From NCBI GenBank assembly GCA_964423265.1, contig CAYREF010000003.1, positions 3,353 through 67,352 of the forward strand: a DNA stretch of 64,000 nucleotides. Reading direction: 5' to 3'. Under the pieces are notes generated by a model that saw only the letters and a program-made list of their open reading frames with translations, did not search any database and was not told the origin of the DNA. The stretch is from M55B165 sp964423265 (lineage in GTDB: Bacteria; Actinomycetota; Humimicrobiia; Humimicrobiales; Humimicrobiaceae). Positions 28,039 through 36,265 of the stretch are shown piece by piece. The translations under genes and the position numbers were made by a program. Every line of letters begins with the position of its first letter. The first letter of the stretch is position 1.

Positions 28039-29583
28039 ATGGCAAATAAATATATAATTGGCATAGATATAGGTACTACTGGCTGTAAATCGATTATGGT
28101 TGATGCAAATGGCCAGCTGATATGCTCTGCAACAGAAGAATACCCCCTGTATACGCCTAATCCCGGCTGGGCAGAACAGAATCCTGGCGACTGGTGGGAT
28201 GCAACAGTTAAAACTTTACAAAGAATCATTAAAGAAAGTGCGGTCCCTACAGAAGAGATAAAGGGAATAGGTCTTTCTGGACAAATGCATGGCTTGGTAC
28301 CATTGGATAAGGATGGGGAGGTTGTAAGGCCTGCATTTCTTTGGAATGACCAAAGGACAGAAAAACAGTGCAGGGAAATTATTGCTGCTGCAGGCGGAGA
28401 AAAAGAATTATTAAAGTATACCAACAATAGCATGCTTCCAGGTTATACCGGCGGAAAGATACTTTGGCTAATGCAAGAAGAGCCCGGAAATTTTAAAAAG
28501 TCAAAAATTTTTTTGAATCCAAAAGATTATATTAGGTATAAGCTTACTGGAAAATTTGCTACTGAAGTATCAGATGCCTCGGGGACTGGGTTATTTGATG
28601 TGGAAAATAGAAGATGGAGTGAAGAGCTACTAGAAATTTTAAAAATCCCTAAAAAGCTACTGCCGCAGTGCTATGAGTCTCCCGAGGTTACTGGTTATGT
28701 AACAGTGGAAGTATCTACATTGGCCGGCCTTAAAGAAAATACTCCAGTAGTCGGGGGAGGGGGAGACTCTGTTGTACAAACTACCGGAACCGGCCTTATA
28801 AACGAGGGGATATTAGGGCTAACCCTTGGCACTGCAGGAATTGTAGCTATGGGGCTAGAAAGATTTAAGTTTAATTCGACTGGAAAGCTACAAATATTTT
28901 GTAATAATGCCCCAAATAAATGGCATATAATGGGGGTAACTTTGGCTGCAGGAGGGTCATTTCATTGGTTTAAAAATAATTTATGCAAGCATGAAATAAG
29001 GGTGGCAGAAAAAACAGGCCAGAGTGTTTTTGAAATAATAAATAAAAGTATTGAAAAGCAAACAGAACCAGGGAGTAAAAATCTGGTATTCTTACCTTAT
29101 TTAATTGGTGAAAGATGTCCTTACCCTGATCCAAATGCCAAAGGTGTTTTCGTGGGATTAACCTTAAGGCATACCCATGCAGACATGGCCAGGAGTGTAA
29201 TGGAAGGTGTAGGTTTCAGCCTAAAACAGGTTTATGATTTAATAATTGATATGGATAGAAATCTTGCTGTAAACGAGATACGGACTTCTGGAGGAGGCTC
29301 TTCCAGCCTTCTTTGGAGGCAAATTATTGCAGATATTTTCCAACTTCCGGTAAAGACTGTTAGTGGAAGCAAAGAAGGCGGAGCTTACGGAGCGGCATTA
29401 GTTGCTGGAACCGGCTGTGGCATATGGTCTAGCATGGAAGAAGCAACCAAGGTGCTGAAGGTAGAAACAGAGTTGTTACCAGATAAGAAAAATAAAGGAA
29501 TTTATACTCAACTGTATGGGGTTTATGCCAAACTTTACAACAATTTAAAAGAAGGTTTTGACGCTTTATCAACTATTAAATAA
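28039..29583 (+). CDS. xylB: FGGY-family sugar kinase, xylulokinase-like
   Basis: A 514-residue carbohydrate kinase with the actin-like ATP-binding fold. The opening phosphate-1 motif GIDIGTTGCKSIMVD, the substrate segment GLSGQMHGLV and the C-terminal FGGY region (TSGGGSSSLLWRQIIADIF) all fit xylulokinase. It would phosphorylate xylulose or a related ketose, giving entry to the pentose phosphate pathway. It ends nine bases before the convergent GntR gene. Confidence 0.87.
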   Translation: MANKYIIGIDIGTTGCKSIMVDANGQLICSATEEYPLYTPNPGWAEQNPGDWWDATVKTLQRIIKESAVPTEEIKGIGLSGQMHGLVPLDKDGEVVRPAFLWNDQRTEKQCREIIAAAGGEKELLKYTNNSMLPGYTGGKILWLMQEEPGNFKKSKIFLNPKDYIRYKLTGKFATEVSDASGTGLFDVENRRWSEELLEILKIPKKLLPQCYESPEVTGYVTVEVSTLAGLKENTPVVGGGGDSVVQTTGTGLINEGILGLTLGTAGIVAMGLERFKFNSTGKLQIFCNNAPNKWHIMGVTLAAGGSFHWFKNNLCKHEIRVAEKTGQSVFEIINKSIEKQTEPGSKNLVFLPYLIGERCPYPDPNAKGVFVGLTLRHTHADMARSVMEGVGFSLKQVYDLIIDMDRNLAVNEIRTSGGGSSSLLWRQIIADIFQLPVKTVSGSKEGGAYGAALVAGTGCGIWSSMEEATKVLKVETELLPDKKNKGIYTQLYGVYAKLYNNLKEGFDALSTIK

Positions 29584-29592
29584 GAGTTAAGG

Positions 29593-30222
29593 TTAGAAAT
29601 ACTTTTTTACAGCTTCTAGATGTTCAATTATCAAGGCTGAAGCTTCGTTAGGGTGGTTTTTTAAAATTTCTTCTATTATCCTATTATGGTATTTAAGGCT
29701 TTCTTTTAGCTTAGTTCTAAAGCCCTTAGTATAGGATAAGAGCAAAATATTAAATGAATTATTTATATGCTTCAGGTAAGAATTTGCTGATGTTTCAAGA
29801 AGGTAAAGATGGAATTTTTTGTCTATTTCAAAATATTCGCTTGGATTTTTACCCTTTACGGCTTGTTCAAATTTTTGCTTAAAATCCAAAAGTCTATCTT
29901 TTATGGAATTGTTAAGGTTTTCAGAAATTTTTTCTACTGCCAGGCTTTCAAAAGAGCCCCTTATTTCAAGAAGCTCGTAGAATTCCTGTTTTGAAATTTT
30001 TCGGACAAAAAAGCCTTTTCTAGGATGGTATTCTATAAGCCTTTCGTTCTGGAGGACTGACAGAGCTTGTATTAAAGGAATCTTGCTTATACCCAGTCTT
30101 TCTGCCATTTTTTCCTGGATAATTTTTTCCCCGGGCTTAAGTAAGTCCTCAAGAATTAGGAGCTTAATTTTGCTGTAAGCCTGTTCACTTAAATTATTCT
30201 GCTTGATTTTGTTAATGTTCAT
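29593..30222 (-). CDS. GntR-family transcriptional regulator, FCD type (copy A)
   Basis: A 209-residue regulator: winged helix-turn-helix at residues ~8-75 (GEKIIQEKMAERLGISKIPL), then an all-helical FCD ligand domain with a plausible metal site (Asp and His in DKKFHLYL, later His in YHNRI and IEHLEA). FCD regulators commonly sense sugar acids or organic acids. Its start overlaps the 3' end of copy B by 11 bases, so both form one minus-strand operon. The DNA-binding half is nearly identical to copy B while the ligand domain is divergent. Confidence 0.9.
   Translation of the reverse strand: MNINKIKQNNLSEQAYSKIKLLILEDLLKPGEKIIQEKMAERLGISKIPLIQALSVLQNERLIEYHPRKGFFVRKISKQEFYELLEIRGSFESLAVEKISENLNNSIKDRLLDFKQKFEQAVKGKNPSEYFEIDKKFHLYLLETSANSYLKHINNSFNILLLSYTKGFRTKLKESLKYHNRIIEEILKNHPNEASALIIEHLEAVKKYF
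29744..29792. repeat. 49-bp perfect repeat within FCD domain, copy in GntR A
   Basis: Identical to 30378-30426; encodes the segment NSYLKHINNSFNIL. Sequence on both sides is divergent, making the gene pair a mosaic. Confidence 0.85.
29982..30141. repeat. 160-bp perfect repeat, copy in GntR A
   Basis: Identical base for base to 30616-30775, covering the helix-turn-helix coding part of both GntR genes. Identity at silent sites points to recent duplication or gene conversion. Confidence 0.9.
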
Positions 30223-30853
30223 CTAAAAGATGTGACTCCTTTTTATGTTCTATATGGACTTTCATTAATTTTAATGCTTCAGCCATTTCTTTTTTAAGTA
30301 TTGCATTAATAATCTTTCTGTGGTAGTCCATGCTTAATTCAATTTTTGTCCTAAAGCCTTTGGTAAAGCAAAGAAGTAAAATATTAAATGAATTATTTAT
30401 ATGCTTCAGGTAAGAATTTGCTGATGCTTCAAAAAGAAAGTAATGGAATTTTTTATCAACATCATAATATTTAATATAGTCTTTTTTTTCATTATATTTT
30501 TCGAAATCGCTTAAAAATTTCCGGAGTGTTTTTTTAACTCCCTCATTTAAATTGCCAATTATTTTTTGCACTGCAAGGCATTCCAGGATTCTCCTTACGT
30601 CGATAAGGTCATAATATTCCTGTTTTGAAATTTTTCGGACAAAAAAGCCTTTTCTAGGATGGTATTCTATAAGCCTTTCGTTCTGGAGGACTGACAGAGC
30701 TTGTATTAAAGGAATCTTGCTTATACCCAGTCTTTCTGCCATTTTTTCCTGGATAATTTTTTCCCCGGGCTTAAGCACGTCATCAAGAATTAGGAGCTTA
30801 ATTTTGCCGTAAGCCTGTTCACTTAAATTATTTTGATTTATTTTTAAGTCCAT
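30212..30853 (-). CDS. GntR-family transcriptional regulator, FCD type (copy B)
   Basis: A 213-residue paralogue of copy A, with the same winged helix and an FCD domain (DKKFHYFLFEASAN, YHRKI, HIEHKK). Identical recognition helices imply a shared operator; different ligand pockets imply different or graded effectors, or a heterodimer (inference). It is divergent from the SDR-isomerase-ALDH genes and is probably the first gene of its operon. Confidence 0.9.
   Translation of the reverse strand: MDLKINQNNLSEQAYGKIKLLILDDVLKPGEKIIQEKMAERLGISKIPLIQALSVLQNERLIEYHPRKGFFVRKISKQEYYDLIDVRRILECLAVQKIIGNLNEGVKKTLRKFLSDFEKYNEKKDYIKYYDVDKKFHYFLFEASANSYLKHINNSFNILLLCFTKGFRTKIELSMDYHRKIINAILKKEMAEALKLMKVHIEHKKESHLLDEH
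30378..30426. repeat. 49-bp perfect repeat within FCD domain, copy in GntR B
   Basis: Partner of 29744-29792, same orientation and same 634-base offset as the 160-bp block, so the two blocks are collinear. Confidence 0.85.
30616..30775. repeat. 160-bp perfect repeat, copy in GntR B
   Basis: Partner of 29982-30141, same orientation, 634 bases apart. Near-identity continues for about 55 bases towards the gene starts with scattered differences. Confidence 0.9.
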
Positions 30854-30920
30854 ATTAGCTTTTTACATAATGCATTAGCTAAAAATAAAAGGCTTTTTTA
30901 TTGATATATATTTTTTAGTA

Positions 30921-30948
30921 TTGACATTATTTGCATACATTATACAAT
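30921..30948 (+). promoter_or_regulatory. Candidate promoter reading toward the SDR-isomerase-ALDH genes
   Basis: TTGACA, a 16-base spacer and TACAAT. The -10 lies inside a candidate GntR operator, which would allow repression. About 560 bases of leader, including a decayed gene, separate it from the SDR start, so a closer promoter may exist. Confidence 0.5.
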
Positions 30949-30951
30949 ATT
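30933..30951 (-). promoter_or_regulatory. Candidate GntR operator, site 1
   Basis: Read on the minus strand it gives AATATTGTATAATGTATGC, closely matching site 2 on the plus strand (AATATTGTATAcTGTAT core). It overlaps the -10 of the candidate promoter. Two such sites in inverted orientation, about 90 bases apart, in the regulators' own upstream region suggest auto- and divergent regulation (inference). Confidence 0.4.
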
Positions 30952-31037
30952 CATTAACAACTTAAAATGTAAATTTTTAAAAAATCACTAAACATAGATT
31001 AAACAATAATTTTAAAGGGAAGAAGATAAATTTTTAA

Positions 31038-31058
31038 AATATTGTATACTGTATATGC
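31038..31058 (+). promoter_or_regulatory. Candidate GntR operator, site 2
   Basis: Core AATATTGTATACTGTAT, the inverted partner of site 1. The inner part TGTATACTGTAT is partly palindromic, as for GntR-family dimers. No other copy was noticed elsewhere in the island. Confidence 0.4.
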
Positions 31059-31198
31059 TAAATAGGTTCCTTTGCCTGGTTTAGTATTTATTGATAGTAA
31101 AGAATTATAACTATAAAATTATTAACACAATGAGGTGAGATATAGAAAACCTACTTTGTTAATTTAAATTCCGTTGTAGAACCCAATTATTAGGATAG

Positions 31199-31444
31199 GA
31201 GGATGAATCTGATATACAATCCACAGTAAAAATAGTAGAATTCCAGGGGGATAGCACTGTGTTAACTTTAAAGCTTGATGATCCTGCTAATAGCGAAATA
31301 TAGGTTACCACTTCAGTGGGAAGTGAAAGCTACAAGAGGAATGAAAAGTCCTGGCTAAAATTTAAGCCAGAATTTGTGCACCTCTTTGATAAGGAAGAAA
31401 AAGCAATAATAAAAAGTCTGGGTATCGAAAGCATTATTTGCTAA
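31199..31444 (+). pseudogene. Decayed 3' fragment of a sugar ABC-transporter ATP-binding protein (TOBE domain)
   Basis: One frame reads STVKIVEFQGDSTVLTLKLD, then a TAG at 31301-31303, then WLKFKPEFVHLFDKEEKA, ending at TAA. This is recognisable as the C-terminal TOBE region of MalK/UgpC-type ATPases, where the chain typically ends around KFKP..HLFD. No Walker motifs or ABC signature remain upstream, where a further in-frame stop occurs. I read it as the remnant of a sugar-transporter gene lost from the island. The alternative, a very short unrelated ORF, is less likely given the match. Confidence 0.6.
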
Positions 31445-31506
31445 ACTAAAAATCAAAAGTGGTAAGCCGGATTTGGATTGCAAAAGAAATCTGGAAAGCT
31501 ATAAAT

Positions 31507-32286
31507 ATGGGTAAAAAAAGAGACGCTCTATCATTTTTTAAACTAGATGGTAAAAAAGCAGTGGTAACAGGTGCGGGAAGAGGCCTGGGAAAAGAATTAG
31601 CAATAGGTCTGGCAGAAGCAGGAGCAGATGTAGCGTTAGTTGACAAGCTGAAAAAAGAAGCTTCCGATGGCTGCAAGCAAATAGAGGCAATGGGAAGGAA
31701 TGCAATTGCCATTGAAGCGGATGTAAGCAAGGAGGAGGATGTAAAAGCTGCAGTTCATTCTATAAAAAAAGAATTTGGGGAAATAAACATTCTGGTTTGT
31801 AATGCCGGCATAGTTAGCTGGTCTCCAGCTGAGGAAATGTCTATAGAAGACTGGCAAGAAGTTATTGATGTTAACCTGACTGGTGTTTTCCTTTTTTGCA
31901 AATGGGTAGCAAAAGAAATGAAAAAACAGGGGGGAGGCAGCATAATTAATATATCCTCTATGTCCGGAATTATAGTAAATGTTCCCCAAAAACAATGTCA
32001 TTATAATGCTTCCAAGGCAGGAGTTAGCCATCTTACAAAATCATTGGCAGTTGAATGGGCTCCTTACAATATAAGGGTAAATGCAATCTGTCCCGGTTAC
32101 ATTATGACCCCTCTTTTGAAACTGGCGGATAAAAAGTACATAGATGAATGGACTTCATATACCCCCCAGAAAAGGATACCTGACCCTTCTGAGTTTAAGG
32201 GCTTGTGCATATTCTTAGCATCAAGCGCCTCCAGTTATGTAACTGGTAGTGCTATTGTCGCAGATGGGGGATATAGTTTGTGGTAA
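31507..32286 (+). CDS. Short-chain dehydrogenase/reductase (SDR), sugar dehydrogenase-like
   Basis: A 259-residue classical SDR: cofactor motif TGAGRGLGKE, NAGIVS, catalytic Ser in INISSMSG and YxxxK in YNASKAG, then the CPGYIMTPL loop. Such enzymes oxidise or reduce sugars and sugar acids. I chose the ATG 16 codons inside the longest frame, because homologues begin near here (FKLDGKKAVVTG) and the upstream GTG lies against the pseudogene. First gene of an SDR-isomerase-ALDH set. Confidence 0.88.
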   Translation: MGKKRDALSFFKLDGKKAVVTGAGRGLGKELAIGLAEAGADVALVDKLKKEASDGCKQIEAMGRNAIAIEADVSKEEDVKAAVHSIKKEFGEINILVCNAGIVSWSPAEEMSIEDWQEVIDVNLTGVFLFCKWVAKEMKKQGGGSIINISSMSGIIVNVPQKQCHYNASKAGVSHLTKSLAVEWAPYNIRVNAICPGYIMTPLLKLADKKYIDEWTSYTPQKRIPDPSEFKGLCIFLASSASSYVTGSAIVADGGYSLW

Positions 32287-32325
32287 TTTTAAGCGTTTAA
32301 TAATATTTTTAAAGGAGGATAAAAT

Positions 32326-33669
32326 ATGGCTGTTAATTCTAAGCTTAAATTCGGATTTATAAACCTGGCTCTAGATTTTTTAGAAAAGGAAGATCTGGAA
32401 ACTGCAACTAAATATGCGAATGAAGCAAAGGGATACCTGCAGGAAGAATTGGGGATATCTATAGTAGAGTCAGCTTCTTCGGTGGATAGTAGGGCTAAAT
32501 CCAGGATTGCATGGCAAAAATTTAAGGAAGAAAATGTTGATGCAGTAGTAATATTTAATGGCACTTTTAGTACTGGAGAAGTGGCTACCGAAGTTATTAG
32601 AAATCTGGATGTACCTTACCTTATTTGGGGAATAGAAGAATTTGCCATAAAAAAACATAACTTTACTGGCTCTATGGTAGGAGTTTTGCCTTTGGGAACT
32701 GTGTTTAAGAATTTTGGGAGGCCTTTCTCCTTTGCTTATGGAAATGTTGGGGGCGGAAAACCCAAGAAAAATGTTAATAAGTTTGTAAAGGCTGTGGAGG
32801 CTATTTCTTATTTAAATGAAGCCACTATCGGCGTTATAGGAATGAGGCCTGATGGCTTTGAAATTTCAGATTTTGATGAGCTGGCTATAAAGAATAAGTT
32901 TGGAACTACCATTACAAAAGTATCCATGTACGGTTTTTCTAAAGTAATTGAAAGTGTAACTGAAAAAGAAATAGACAAGGATATGGAGCAACAGAAGAAA
33001 ATTTTTAATATTGCTGATAAAGATCTTGAGGAAGCCAGGGGAATTTCAAAGGTTTATCTTGCTACTAAAAAAGCTGTTGAAGAAAACAACTTAAATGCAT
33101 ACGCTCCGGATTGCTGGCCTGAATTGAGAGATATTGATTGTACCCCGATTTGCCCGGCAAACGGAAGATGCAATGCGGAAGGAGTAATGGCATCTTGTGA
33201 ATGTGATGTTGACGGGGCTTTAACCTTAATGTTGCAACATGTTTTGGCTGAATCAACCCCATGGTTTGCGGATTTTGTAAATATTATAGAGGAAAATGAT
33301 ACTTTACTTTTCTGGCATTGCGGTAATGCCCCCTATAATTTATCAACGGATAAACCAAAAATAGAAAAGATTTTTGGCGGTCTCTCACAGGTAGCTGCTC
33401 TAAAAAGCGGAGTGGTAACAGTTTGCAGGCTTAATTCTATAAGGGGCGAATATGTATTGCATGCTGGCATTGGGGAAGCAGTTGAAACAGAGCCGCTGCT
33501 AAAAGGCAGCAACCTTTCAATAAGGATGGAGGGCGGCAATTTAGAATTTGTGGAATCATTGCTAGATAATGGAATCCCCCACCATAATGGATTGGTTTAC
33601 GGGGATATCCTGGAAGAATTAGAAGAATTTGCAAAACTCATGCAAATACCTTTTATTGTAAGTAAATAA
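32326..33669 (+). CDS. L-fucose/L-arabinose isomerase-fold protein
   Basis: A 447-residue member of the fucose/arabinose isomerase superfamily. The metal-site segment is recognisable (ASCECDVDGALTLML with the Glu and Asp), followed by LLFWHCGNAP with the third-ligand His. The N-terminal two Rossmann-like domains are of family type. Members interconvert aldoses and ketoses, but some act on other substrates. With the xylulokinase-like gene nearby, an aldose to ketose to ketose-phosphate route is plausible. AAAGGAGGA precedes the ATG. Confidence 0.83.
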   Translation: MAVNSKLKFGFINLALDFLEKEDLETATKYANEAKGYLQEELGISIVESASSVDSRAKSRIAWQKFKEENVDAVVIFNGTFSTGEVATEVIRNLDVPYLIWGIEEFAIKKHNFTGSMVGVLPLGTVFKNFGRPFSFAYGNVGGGKPKKNVNKFVKAVEAISYLNEATIGVIGMRPDGFEISDFDELAIKNKFGTTITKVSMYGFSKVIESVTEKEIDKDMEQQKKIFNIADKDLEEARGISKVYLATKKAVEENNLNAYAPDCWPELRDIDCTPICPANGRCNAEGVMASCECDVDGALTLMLQHVLAESTPWFADFVNIIEENDTLLFWHCGNAPYNLSTDKPKIEKIFGGLSQVAALKSGVVTVCRLNSIRGEYVLHAGIGEAVETEPLLKGSNLSIRMEGGNLEFVESLLDNGIPHHNGLVYGDILEELEEFAKLMQIPFIVSK

Positions 33670-33685
33670 TTTTTAAGGAGGAAAT

Positions 33686-35161
33686 ATGAAAAAGTATAAA
33701 CTATTTATCAATAATCAATGGGTAGATGCTGAAGATAAGAAAACCTTTGTATCTAAATGCCCTGCTACAGGCGAAGAACTTGCAGAACTGGCCCTGGCCA
33801 AGGAGAAGGATGTGGACAAAGCAGTAGCGGCAGCAAGGGCGGCTTTCCCTAAATGGGCTGCAACCAGCGGAGATGACAGGGCAAACTTGATGATGAAAGC
33901 TATGGATATAATGAAAAAAAGACATGATGAGCTGGCAGAAATAGAAGCAAAAGATGTGGGAAAACCAATAAAGGAAACTCAAGATGTTGACATTGAATAT
34001 GCTTTAATGGCTATGGAGTATTTTTCGAATAAGGCCAGACAAATAAGGGGAGATGAAGTTCCAATTGAAGGCGGAGAAACTTTATGTTATGAGACCTGGG
34101 AACCTTATGGAGTAGTTGCCTCAATTATCCCATGGAATTTTCCTGTCCATATAGCTACCAGAACCATTTGTCCTGCACTTTCAGCAGGTAATACCGTTGT
34201 ACTAAAAGCTTCCTCGCTCGCACCAATTACTTGCCAGATATTGGGTGAAATATTTTTGGAAGCAGGATATCCGGAAGGTGTGCTAAACATTGTTTCAGGA
34301 TCAGGTAGTATAACAGGCGAGGCTATGTTAGTACATCCTGATATCGACATGATATCATTTACTGGATCTTCTGCAGTTGGTAGGCGGTGCATGCAGGCTG
34401 CAGCTGAATCAAATCTTAAAAAAGTTATACTCGAGCTTGGCGGCAAAGGTCCATTTATAGCAACTAAGGACTGCAGGCTAAGCGATGCTGTAAATTCTCT
34501 CATACTGGGTTTCTGTTTCATGCAGGGTGAAGTTTGCTGTGCTTCTACCAGATTATATGCACATGAGGATATTTATGATGAATTTGTGGACTTATTGGTA
34601 AAAAGGTGCCAGAAGATAAAACTTGGGGACATAATGGATTCTGGAACGCAAATGGGTTCGCTAATAGATGAAGACCGGCTAAAGGCTGTGGACGGCTATG
34701 TTAAAAGAGCCGTAAAAGACGGCGCTAAGCTGTTATGTGGTGGCGAAAGGGTAACTGATCCTCCTATGGATAAAGGATATTACTACCCACCCACAGTACT
34801 TGAAGTTGATGATAACAAGATGGAATGTGTACAGGAAGAGATATTTGGTCCTGTAGTTACGGTTATGAAATACAGAGATTTTGATGAAGCCCTAAGGCTT
34901 GCCAATGATACGGTTTATGGCCTGGGAGCAACAGTGTGGAGTGAAGATGTTAGAAAACTAGTTAAAGCTACCAGGACTTTTGATGCGGGCATAGTTTGGA
35001 TGAATACAAATGTAATGTCTAAGATAGAAGCTTCTTATGGCGGAAACAAAATGAGTGGACTTGGAAGAGAAGGTGGAGAAGTAGGTCTGATGGAATACCT
35101 CAAATGCAAAAACAATGTTCTTTTCCTGGGAGAAGAAGGTAACTATTACGATTTTAAATAA
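33686..35161 (+). CDS. NAD(P)-dependent aldehyde dehydrogenase (betaine/lactaldehyde-like)
   Basis: A 491-residue ALDH: PWNFP, LELGGKGP and the nucleophile Cys in QGEVCCAST, then EEIFGPVVTV. It belongs to the non-acylating group and differs clearly from the island's first ALDH. The family's common GQVC is GEVC here. It is followed by a terminator, so it probably ends the SDR-isomerase-ALDH transcript. No encapsulation-type extension is present. Confidence 0.9.
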   Translation: MKKYKLFINNQWVDAEDKKTFVSKCPATGEELAELALAKEKDVDKAVAAARAAFPKWAATSGDDRANLMMKAMDIMKKRHDELAEIEAKDVGKPIKETQDVDIEYALMAMEYFSNKARQIRGDEVPIEGGETLCYETWEPYGVVASIIPWNFPVHIATRTICPALSAGNTVVLKASSLAPITCQILGEIFLEAGYPEGVLNIVSGSGSITGEAMLVHPDIDMISFTGSSAVGRRCMQAAAESNLKKVILELGGKGPFIATKDCRLSDAVNSLILGFCFMQGEVCCASTRLYAHEDIYDEFVDLLVKRCQKIKLGDIMDSGTQMGSLIDEDRLKAVDGYVKRAVKDGAKLLCGGERVTDPPMDKGYYYPPTVLEVDDNKMECVQEEIFGPVVTVMKYRDFDEALRLANDTVYGLGATVWSEDVRKLVKATRTFDAGIVWMNTNVMSKIEASYGGNKMSGLGREGGEVGLMEYLKCKNNVLFLGEEGNYYDFK

Positions 35162-35192
35162 ATAATGCTGTATTTATAAGAAAAAAAAAGGG

Positions 35193-35224
35193 GGCTCCTT
35201 GCTGGAGCCTCTCCTTTGTAATTT
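35193..35224 (+). terminator. Rho-independent terminator candidate
   Basis: GGCTCC, loop TTGCT, GGAGCC, extended by GG/CTCC context and followed by a T-rich tract. It separates the ALDH gene from the dehydrogenase-aldolase-BMC genes, dividing the island into transcription units. Confidence 0.7.
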
Positions 35225-35273
35225 TTTAAAAATTACTATATGATTGAAGCCACTTTATAGAAGGATGATATAG

Positions 35274-36242
35274 ATGGGCGATGAGAGATTAAAAGTAGTA
35301 TTTACTGATTTTGATTTTAATGATGTAAATATAGAAAAAGAGGTATTAGGGGAAACAAACTGCGATATAGTTGAACTCCAAACCAAGGATGAAGATAAGC
35401 TAGCTGCAGAATGCGCCGATGCTGATGGATTAATAGTCCAGTATGCACCTATAACTGAAAAAGTTATAAACAGCATGAAAAAGTGTCAAGTTATATCCAG
35501 GTATGGAATTGGTGTAGATACTATAGATTTAGCCGCAGCTTCCAAAAAAGGAATACATGTATGTAATGTCCCTGATTATTGTCTGGATGAAGTTGCAGAC
35601 CACAGCCTGGGGTTGATGTTCTCTTTGGGCAGGAAAATTGTAGCTCTGGACAATGCAGTGAAAAATGGCAAGTGGGATGCAGTTGGCGTAGCCCGGCCTA
35701 TTTTTAATTTTAAGAGGCTGGTACTGGGAATTATCGGATTCGGAAAAATACCCCAGCACTTATACCCTAAAACAGAACCCCTTTTTGGTAAAACTTTAGT
35801 ATTTGACCCCTATATATCCAATGAAATAAAGGAAAAATTTAGCCTTAACATGGCCAGTTTTTACGAGATACTCCTGAACTCAGATTTTATATCTATACAC
35901 TGTCCTTTAAATGATGCTACTTACCATATGTTTGATGAACGGGAATTCCAGCTTATGAAGCCAACTGCCTTTTTAGTTAATACGTCAAGGGGTGGTATAA
36001 TAAATACCAAAGCCCTTTATCTGGCATTGCTTAACGGGCATCTGGCGGGGGCAGGCTTGGATGTTTTGGAAGAAGAACCTCCGGGAATGGACAATGAGCT
36101 GGTAAAGATGGATAATGTGATAGTAACCCCTCATGCTGGATTTTATTCAGAGTCCTCAATTGAGGATTTAAAATATAAGACGGCTCAGAACATAGTTAAA
36201 ATTTTAAAAGATGACCAGCCGCAAAACGTGGTAAATAAATAG
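35274..36242 (+). CDS. D-isomer-specific 2-hydroxyacid dehydrogenase (CtBP-like)
   Basis: A 322-residue dehydrogenase with catalytic Arg in NTSRGGIIN, Glu in DVLEEEPPG and His in VTPHAGF. The nucleotide-binding turn reads GFGKIPQ, with Pro where many members have the third Gly. It is only about as similar to the island's other 2-hydroxyacid dehydrogenase as family members usually are. It starts the unit that ends with the shell protein, so it may act on the product of the encapsulated enzyme (inference). Confidence 0.87.
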   Translation: MGDERLKVVFTDFDFNDVNIEKEVLGETNCDIVELQTKDEDKLAAECADADGLIVQYAPITEKVINSMKKCQVISRYGIGVDTIDLAAASKKGIHVCNVPDYCLDEVADHSLGLMFSLGRKIVALDNAVKNGKWDAVGVARPIFNFKRLVLGIIGFGKIPQHLYPKTEPLFGKTLVFDPYISNEIKEKFSLNMASFYEILLNSDFISIHCPLNDATYHMFDEREFQLMKPTAFLVNTSRGGIINTKALYLALLNGHLAGAGLDVLEEEPPGMDNELVKMDNVIVTPHAGFYSESSIEDLKYKTAQNIVKILKDDQPQNVVNK

Positions 36243-36265
36243 GATTTTGAAAGGAGAAATATATT

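Noticed and set aside
29744..30775. CRISPR-like repeats
   Set aside because: The repeats are coding, only two copies each, and explained by paralogous GntR genes.
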